This document shows, piece after piece, positions 58,838 through 64,000 of a DNA stretch of 64,000 nucleotides. A program made the translations under genes and the position numbers. How positions within the stretch are numbered: position 1 is the first letter of the stretch; every line of letters begins with the position of its first letter. The stretch comes from Nocardiopsis ansamitocini (lineage in GTDB: Bacteria > Actinomycetota > Actinomycetes > Streptosporangiales > Streptosporangiaceae). Where the stretch lies: NCBI RefSeq assembly GCF_030268225.1, contig NZ_BSQG01000003.1:220991-284990 (forward strand), written 5' to 3'. The notes under the pieces were generated by a model. It did not search any database and was not told where the DNA came from. It worked only from the letters and a program-made list of their open reading frames with translations.

Positions 58838-59746
58838 TCAGACCACGGTCTCGCGGCAGACGTCGATGAAGGCCTGCACCCGCCGCACCGGCCTGCGTCC
58901 GGCGAGCCGCATGATCTCGATACCGAGTCCCTCGGAGCGGATGTCGAGTTCCCTGGCCGCATAGGGCAGATCCTCGTAGCTGCGTTCGAGCACGGTGCGC
59001 TGTGTGAGCAGGGCGTTGCCCAGGCCGCGGGCCACCAGGGCACGCACCATCTCGAAGCTCGTGGTTCGAAAGCGCACGTTCGGGGTCAGGCCGGCCTTGT
59101 CGAACAGGCCGATGAAGTAGTCACCGCCGGGCGGCAGGTCGAAGAGGATCAGGGGCTCGGGGGCCAGGTCGGCGAGGGTCAGCTCGTTCTTCGTGCTCAG
59201 GACGCCGTCCACCGGGGTCAGCGCGTAAGGGGGGTCGGATCGCAGCCACTGGGTGGTCACCCCGGTCGCGGGGCGCACGGAAGCGAGTTCGTAGTGGTAG
59301 GTGATCGCCAGGTCGATGCGGGAGTTGAGCAGGTCGTCCAGGAGGGCACCGTGGGCCGCTTCGACGAACGAGAGCTGTACCTGCGGGTGCCGATGAGAGA
59401 ACTCCGCGATGACCTTCGGCAGGAGGATCGGCGCGATGGTCGCGTAGCAGCCGATGGTGAGGTCACCCTCCACCTCCTCCCGCTCCCGGTTGGCCGACTC
59501 CCGGAGCTGTTCGAGGTTGGCCCGCACGTTGTCGGCCACAACCAGGGCACGCTGCCCCGGGGCCGTCAGACGCATCCCCCTGGGGGAGCGGACGAAGAGG
59601 GTGACCCCCAGGGCCGATTCCAGGTCGGTCAACGCCGTCGACACCGCTGACTGCGAGACGAACAGCTCCCGTGCCGCCGCCGTCACCGATCCGAGCCTGG
59701 CGACGGCTCTGAGGTACTCCAACTGCCGCAGGCTCACGTCGCTCAT
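58838..59746 (-). CDS. LysR-family regulator of the monooxygenase cluster
   Basis: A 302-residue LysR-type protein with the winged helix-turn-helix at about 5-62 (LRQLEYLRAVARLGSVTAAARELFVSQSAVSTALTDLE) and a co-inducer domain after residue 90. The start MSDVSLRQLEY is canonical for the family. It is divergent from the MFS/flavin monooxygenase/RidA/DUF1028 genes and is their likely activator. Confidence 0.9.
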   Translation of the reverse strand: MSDVSLRQLEYLRAVARLGSVTAAARELFVSQSAVSTALTDLESALGVTLFVRSPRGMRLTAPGQRALVVADNVRANLEQLRESANREREEVEGDLTIGCYATIAPILLPKVIAEFSHRHPQVQLSFVEAAHGALLDDLLNSRIDLAITYHYELASVRPATGVTTQWLRSDPPYALTPVDGVLSTKNELTLADLAPEPLILFDLPPGGDYFIGLFDKAGLTPNVRFRTTSFEMVRALVARGLGNALLTQRTVLERSYEDLPYAARELDIRSEGLGIEIMRLAGRRPVRRVQAFIDVCRETVV

Positions 59747-59779
59747 CGGACCGGTCCACCCTCCGACCCATCGATTTTT

Positions 59780-59796
59780 CCGAAGGAGATCTTCGG
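59780..59796. promoter_or_regulatory. Dyad in the LysR/MFS divergent region
   Basis: CCGAAG-GAGAT-CTTCGG, a six-base dyad, lies 34 bases upstream of the LysR start, and AGATC/GATCT sequences recur over the next 35 bases (to about 59816). This is the expected place and form for LysR binding and autoregulation. Confidence 0.45.
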
Positions 59797-60029
59797 ATCT
59801 ATGTGTTTTACAGATCTTACTCTCCGCCTGAATAGTGGTGACCCATGACACAGGCAGGTCGGATGCCGACAGCACCGGTGGCTCTACCGAGTCCCCCGTA
59901 GGCGCTCGACTCCACACACCCGCGTACGAGCGACCTCCTGATCATTCACAGCAACGCCCTGCGGCGACGCAGGCCACCGCGGCCTCCGGGGTTTCCGAGG
60001 CGTATGAGAACCAGGCTCCAGGAGGAGAA

Positions 60030-61346
60030 ATGTCGAGCGAGATCTCGGAAAAGGTGGACAGGAAGGACTTGCGGCGGAGTGTGTTCGCCGGGGCGGTGGG
60101 CGTCTTCGTCCACTGGTTCGACTGGGCCGTCTACGCGTACCTGGCCACCACCATGGCGAAGGTGTTCTTCCCCGAGCAGGACGGCACGACCGGTCTGCTC
60201 TCGGTCTTCGCGGTCTTCGCCGTCGCGTTCTTCGTACGCCCGATCGGCTCGGTGCTCTTCGGCCACCTCGGCGACCGCTTCGGCCGCAAGACGACACTGT
60301 CGATCGTCATCATCGCGATGGCCGCGGGCACGCTCATGCTCGGGCTGCTGCCCAGCTACGCGTCCGTCGGCATCATCGCGCCGATCCTGCTCGTGGTCGC
60401 CCGCATCATCCAGGGGCTCGCCGCGGGCGGGGAGTTCGGCTCGGCAGCCGCCTTCCTCGCGGAGTTCTCGCCGCCCAAGCGCCGCGGATTCGGCTGCTCG
60501 TGGATCGAGTTCGGCTCGGTCGGCGGGTTCCTGTGCGCGTCGTTCGTCGTGTGGGCCCTGCACGCGGTCTTCCCGCCGGAGGTCGTCCTCGATTGGGCGT
60601 GGCGGATCCCCTTCCTGCTGACGGTGCCCATGGCCGCGGTCGGTCTCTACATCCGCCTGCGTATCGAGGACACGCCCGAGTACCGCGCCCTCGAGGACAT
60701 GAACAACGTTCCGAGCCAGCCGGTCGTCGAGGTGTTTCGCTCCAACGGCAAGCAGTTCCTCCAGACGGTCGGTATCGAGACCTTCATGAACTCGACCTTC
60801 TACATCGTCCTCGTCTATCTGATCACCTACCAGGAGGAGATCGTCGGGATCCCCGCCGACCGGGCGGCCCTGCTCTCCGCGGCGGCCTCCGTCGTGGCCA
60901 TGGGGATCATCCCGCTCTCGGGCATGGCGTCCGACCGCGTGGGCCGCAAGCCGGTGCTCTACACTGCCGCCGCCCTGCTGATCGTCGCCGCCGTTCCGTT
61001 GTTCCTGCTGATGCAGGCGAACGCGTCGTGGGCGGCTTTCGCCGCGACCTTCGGCCTTGCCGCCATCCTGGCGATCATCCTGGGCACGCACGCCTCCGCG
61101 GTGTCGGAGCTCTTCCCGACACGGACCCGGCAGAGCGGCCTGTCGATGGCCTACAGCGTCGCCGGCGCGTTCTTCGCGGGGACGCTGCCGTACCTCATGA
61201 CCTGGCTCATCTCGGTCACCGGAAGCAGCATGGTCCCGGGATTCACCATGGTCGTGATCGGCGTCATCGGTGTGATCACACTGCGCACGATGCCCGAGAC
61301 GAGCGGTTCCGACCTGCTGCACGAGAGCGACCGAGCCCTGCGCTGA
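60030..61346 (+). CDS. MFS transporter, metabolite:H+ symporter type
   Basis: A 438-residue, 12-helix transporter of the MHS subfamily: AVGVFVHWFDWAVYAYLATTM at helix 1, GHLGDRFGRKTTL in loop 2-3, IIQGLAAGGEFGSAAAFLAEF in helix 4-5 and SDRVGRKP in loop 8-9. The ATG has an ideal GGAGGAGAA site. It opens the catabolic cluster, so it probably imports the substrate of the monooxygenase pathway. Confidence 0.88.
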   Translation: MSSEISEKVDRKDLRRSVFAGAVGVFVHWFDWAVYAYLATTMAKVFFPEQDGTTGLLSVFAVFAVAFFVRPIGSVLFGHLGDRFGRKTTLSIVIIAMAAGTLMLGLLPSYASVGIIAPILLVVARIIQGLAAGGEFGSAAAFLAEFSPPKRRGFGCSWIEFGSVGGFLCASFVVWALHAVFPPEVVLDWAWRIPFLLTVPMAAVGLYIRLRIEDTPEYRALEDMNNVPSQPVVEVFRSNGKQFLQTVGIETFMNSTFYIVLVYLITYQEEIVGIPADRAALLSAAASVVAMGIIPLSGMASDRVGRKPVLYTAAALLIVAAVPLFLLMQANASWAAFAATFGLAAILAIILGTHASAVSELFPTRTRQSGLSMAYSVAGAFFAGTLPYLMTWLISVTGSSMVPGFTMVVIGVIGVITLRTMPETSGSDLLHESDRALR

Positions 61347-61569
61347 ACAGCGGACGGGCCGCAGACCGTTCGCGGCCGCGCCGCGCACCCACGGTTCTGC
61401 GGTCCGCCCGAGAGCAGACCCACCCGCTCGGCGGCCACGGCCGGGAGCGGCCCGGCGGACCCCGCGGACACCACCCGTACGCGGTGACGGAACCCGCCGG
61501 CAAAGCACGCAGGGCGTGAGCACCGCCGCTGCGCAACCACACGCGCTCATCGACCCCTGGAGGTTCCGG

Positions 61570-62847
61570 ATGTCAGTTCAAGAGATCGAGGTCGTCGTCG
61601 TCGGAGGAGGGCAGGCCGGGATCGCGATGAGCGAGCACCTCGGCGACCGCAAAGTGCCGCACGTCGTCCTGGAGAGGAACCGGATCGCCGAACGCTGGCG
61701 CTCGGAACGATGGGATTCGCTGGTCACGAACGGGCCGGTCTGGCACGACCGGTTCCCCGGACTCGAATTCACGGGCCTGGACCCCGAGGACTTCGCCTCG
61801 AAGGAACAGGTGGCCGAGTACCTGGCCACCTACGCCGAGAAGATCGGCGCACCGGTTCGCTGCGGTGTCGAGGTGACCTCCGTGCGCAAGCACGCCGGCC
61901 GGAGGGGGTTTCGGGTGCGGACCTCGGAGGGGGACTTCGACGCCCGCTACGTGGTGGCCGCCACCGGCCCGTTCCAGCGGCCGGTCGTCCCCCCGATCGT
62001 CCCTGAGGACGCGGGGCTGGTCCAGCTCCACTCCAGCGCCTACCGCAACCCCGCGCAACTGCCCGAGGGGGCCGTCCTCGTGGTCGGATCGGGCTCGTCG
62101 GGGGTCCAGATCGCCGACGAACTCCGTGCCTCCGGCCGACAGGTATACCTCTCCGTGGGGCCGCACGACCGCCCGCCGCGCAGCTACCGGGGGCACGACT
62201 TCGTCTGGTGGCTGGGCGTCCTCGGCAAATGGGAGGCGTCGGCGCCTCCGCAGGGCGCCGAGCACGTCACGATCGCGGTCAGCGGTGCGCACGGCGGCCA
62301 CACCGTGGACTTCCGTGCCCTGGCCGAACGCGGCATCACCCTGGTCGGCCGGACGGAGTCCTTCGACGCCGGGACCATGCGCTTCGCCTCCGACCTGCGG
62401 GACAACATCGCCTTGGGCGACGCCAACTACCTGTCGTTGCTGGACGAGGCCGACGCCTACGTCGAGCGCAACGGCCTCGACCTCCCGGAAGAGCCGCAGG
62501 CCCGGGTGCTGGGCGCGTACCCGGAGTCGGTGACCGACCCCGTCCTCGAACTCGACCTCGCCGCCGCCGGGATCACGTCCGTCCTCTGGGCGACCGGTTT
62601 CACCGCCGACTACGACTGGCTGGAGGTGGACGCCTTCGGTGATGACGGCAGACCCAGGCACCAGCGCGGGGTCTCCTCCGAGCCCGGCGTCTACTTCATG
62701 GGGCTGCCGTGGCAGTCCCGACGCGGTTCCAGCTTCATCTGGGGGGCCTGGCACGACGCCAAATACGTGGCCGACCAGATCTCGATCCAGCGCGGCTACA
62801 TGGAACACAACGACTCGAACCCACGTCCGTCCCACGCCCAGGGGTAA
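61570..62847 (+). CDS. Flavin-containing monooxygenase
   Basis: A 425-residue FAD- and NADPH-dependent monooxygenase. FAD-binding GxGxxG is in VVVVGGGQAGIAMSEHL (8-24), the second nucleotide fold in VLVVGSGSSGVQIADEL (about 175-191), and the ATG motif in LWATGFTADYDWL near 356. GGAGG precedes the ATG. Family members hydroxylate or oxidise nitrogen- or sulfur-containing or ketone substrates. RidA and DUF1028 genes follow at once, suggesting a nitrogen-containing substrate. Confidence 0.88.
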   Translation: MSVQEIEVVVVGGGQAGIAMSEHLGDRKVPHVVLERNRIAERWRSERWDSLVTNGPVWHDRFPGLEFTGLDPEDFASKEQVAEYLATYAEKIGAPVRCGVEVTSVRKHAGRRGFRVRTSEGDFDARYVVAATGPFQRPVVPPIVPEDAGLVQLHSSAYRNPAQLPEGAVLVVGSGSSGVQIADELRASGRQVYLSVGPHDRPPRSYRGHDFVWWLGVLGKWEASAPPQGAEHVTIAVSGAHGGHTVDFRALAERGITLVGRTESFDAGTMRFASDLRDNIALGDANYLSLLDEADAYVERNGLDLPEEPQARVLGAYPESVTDPVLELDLAAAGITSVLWATGFTADYDWLEVDAFGDDGRPRHQRGVSSEPGVYFMGLPWQSRRGSSFIWGAWHDAKYVADQISIQRGYMEHNDSNPRPSHAQG

Positions 62848-62849
62848 TC

Positions 62850-63272
62850 ATGACCACGCACACGCGTATCCGCACGTTCAACACCAAGGACACCTACCCG
62901 GAGCAGAACCTCGACAACGACCTGTGCCAGGCGGTGGTGGCGGGAGGAGTCGTGTACCTGCGCGGCCAGATCGGCCAGGACCTGGACACCCGGGAGTCCG
63001 TGGGCGTCGGCGACGTCCGCGCGCAGACCGAGAAGGCCATGGCCAACATCGACCTCCTGCTCAAGGAGGCGGGGAGTGACTTGCGGGACATCGTCAAGGT
63101 GACGATCTACCTCGTCGACCCGCGCTACCGCGAGGATGTCTACCGCGAGGTGGGGCGCTGGCTGAAGGGGGTCTACCCGGTCTCCACGGGTATCGTCGTC
63201 CAGGCCCTGGCCCGGCCCGAGTGGCTCGTGGAGATCGACGCGACGGCCGTGATCTCAGGAGGCGGAAAGTGA
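62850..63272 (+). CDS. RidA-family (Rid/YjgF/UK114) protein
   Basis: A 140-residue homotrimeric Rid protein. The family pattern is seen in the central hydrophobic strand VVYLRGQIGQDLDT, the helix VRAQTEKAMANIDLLLKEAGSDLRDIVKVTIYLVD and the late RPEWLVEIDATAVI. The canonical catalytic Arg of RidA proper (near 105) is not evident in the expected context; other Rid subfamilies lack it. It starts three bases after the monooxygenase stop. Likely role: hydrolysis of an enamine/imine or carbamate-like intermediate of the cluster. Confidence 0.85.
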   Translation: MTTHTRIRTFNTKDTYPEQNLDNDLCQAVVAGGVVYLRGQIGQDLDTRESVGVGDVRAQTEKAMANIDLLLKEAGSDLRDIVKVTIYLVDPRYREDVYREVGRWLKGVYPVSTGIVVQALARPEWLVEIDATAVISGGGK

Positions 63273-63937
63273 CCTTCTCCATCGCAGCCCACCACGGGGG
63301 CAGATTCGGCATCGCCGCCGCCTCGTCCTCGCCCGCCGTCGCCGCGCGGGTCGTCCACCTGCGCGACTCCGTCGGCGCGGTCGCCTCACAGAACATCACC
63401 GACCCGCGTCTGGGGGCGGTGCTGCTGGACCGGCTCGCCGCGGGCCAGAGCCCGCGGGAGGCGCTCGACTCCGTGGTCGGCAGCGAGCCGAGCGCGGAGT
63501 ACCGGCAGCTCACCGTGGTGGACGCCTCCGGTGCCGCGGCCACGTTCAGCGGAGGCCGCACCCTCGGCGTCCACGCAGAGGCCAGCGGGCCGCACTGCGC
63601 TGCGGCCGGGAACATGCTCTCGGACCCCGGCGTTCCCGCCGCCATGTGCGACGCCTTCGACTCGGCCGCGGGAGAGCTGGAGGAACGCCTCCTCGCAGCT
63701 CTCGCCGCCGGCCTCGCGGCCGGGGGCGAGGCCGGGCCGGTGTACTCCGCCGGGCTGGCCACCGTGTCCGCGAACGGCTGGCGCGACACCGACCTGCGCG
63801 TCGACTGGCAGGAGAACCCGATCGAGGCGCTGGGAGGACTGCTCGAAATCTGGCTCCCGCAGCGGGACGACTACGTTCGGCGCGGCCTGGAACCGGCCGC
63901 CGCACCGGGATACGGGGTGCCGGGCGATGACCGTTGA
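63269..63937 (+). CDS. DUF1028 family (Ntn-hydrolase-like) protein
   Basis: A 222-residue DUF1028 protein, a family with an N-terminal-nucleophile-like fold. The start TFSIAAHHGGRFGIAAASSSPAVAARV and VGAVASQNITDPRLGAVLLDRLAAG are typical, with Thr or Ser close to the N-terminus as possible nucleophile. The GTG overlaps the RidA stop by four bases (GTGA) and AGGAGG precedes it. Enzymatic role unknown; it is often found with RidA and amidohydrolase genes. Confidence 0.85.
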   Translation: MTFSIAAHHGGRFGIAAASSSPAVAARVVHLRDSVGAVASQNITDPRLGAVLLDRLAAGQSPREALDSVVGSEPSAEYRQLTVVDASGAAATFSGGRTLGVHAEASGPHCAAAGNMLSDPGVPAAMCDAFDSAAGELEERLLAALAAGLAAGGEAGPVYSAGLATVSANGWRDTDLRVDWQENPIEALGGLLEIWLPQRDDYVRRGLEPAAAPGYGVPGDDR

Positions 63938-64000
63938 CCCCAGCGGGCTGCCGGGCGTCTCGGACCACCTGGAACGCCTGATCGCCTACTCCGAGACGTT
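63927..64000 (+). CDS. N-terminal fragment of the next gene in the monooxygenase cluster
   Basis: An ATG at 63927 overlaps the DUF1028 stop and opens a frame that runs off the right edge (about 24 codons: MTVDPSGLPGVSDHLERLIA then YSET). The helix HLERLIAYSET would fit the start of an M20-type deacylase or another hydrolase, but too little is visible to name it. It continues the operon. Confidence 0.5.
   Translation, partial: MTVDPSGLPGVSDHLERLIAYSET

Noticed and set aside
1-64000. Searched for tRNA, rRNA, CRISPR repeats, transposases, integrases and riboswitch-like leaders
   Set aside because: None could be supported from the sequence by eye; short tRNA genes in GC-rich gaps could still have been missed.

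Overview
The window is very GC-rich, with many GTG starts, strong GGAGG-type ribosome sites, an ergothioneine locus, a snapalysin-type protease, a DasR-like operator and a DmdR/IdeR-like iron box. This points to a filamentous actinomycete, most likely Nocardiopsaceae-like or a relative of Streptomyces; the genus cannot be fixed from the sequence alone. I saw no rRNA, tRNA, CRISPR array, transposase or phage gene, so this looks like ordinary chromosome with accessory patches.

Layout. 0-11 kb: nucleoside salvage. Purine nucleoside phosphorylase and a phosphosugar mutase (+) converge on thymidine phosphorylase, cytidine deaminase and a BMP-type nucleoside ABC importer (-). 11.3-16 kb: a 2-oxoacid dehydrogenase operon (E1 alpha, E1 beta, a lipoyl-domain-only protein and an alpha/beta hydrolase that together look like a split AcoC-type E2), divergent from an Lrp/AsnC regulator. 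16-23.3 kb: an AtuA/acyl-CoA carboxylase/acyl-CoA dehydrogenase/TetR degradation cluster. 23.4-26.2 kb: small accessory genes, including a low-GC secreted protein. 26.5-33.8 kb: tryptophan-to-anthranilate degradation (formamidase-like hydrolase, LysR, M20 peptidase, MFS transporter, tryptophan 2,3-dioxygenase, kynureninase). 33.9-40.5 kb: an acyl-CoA oxidase, then egtABCD for ergothioneine (no egtE here). 40.6-45.5 kb: the DUF4178/DUF2617/DUF4247/DUF350/membrane aminopropyltransferase operon, then a tandem double-TetR regulator. 45.7-47.3 kb: a PBP4-type D-Ala-D-Ala carboxypeptidase.

47.4-51.9 kb is the most unusual part. A tightly packed minus-strand operon encodes a YcaO-family enzyme, a stand-alone HExxH protein resembling RiPP peptide hydroxylases, a SAM methyltransferase and two membrane proteins. 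It is preceded by an unlisted 28-codon gene with a near-perfect ribosome site, whose very acidic product (no Cys or Ser, one Thr) is the likely precursor peptide. The operon ends in a 17-bp inverted repeat. I read it as a candidate new RiPP (ribosomally made, modified peptide) locus.

52.5-64 kb: an iron-regulated siderophore-binding lipoprotein; a 1.85-kb gene-poor stretch with an isolated strong terminator; snapalysin; a secreted GH19 chitinase under a promoter carrying a DasR-type operator; an orphan ectoine hydroxylase; and a LysR/MFS/flavin monooxygenase/RidA/DUF1028 catabolic cluster that runs off the right edge.
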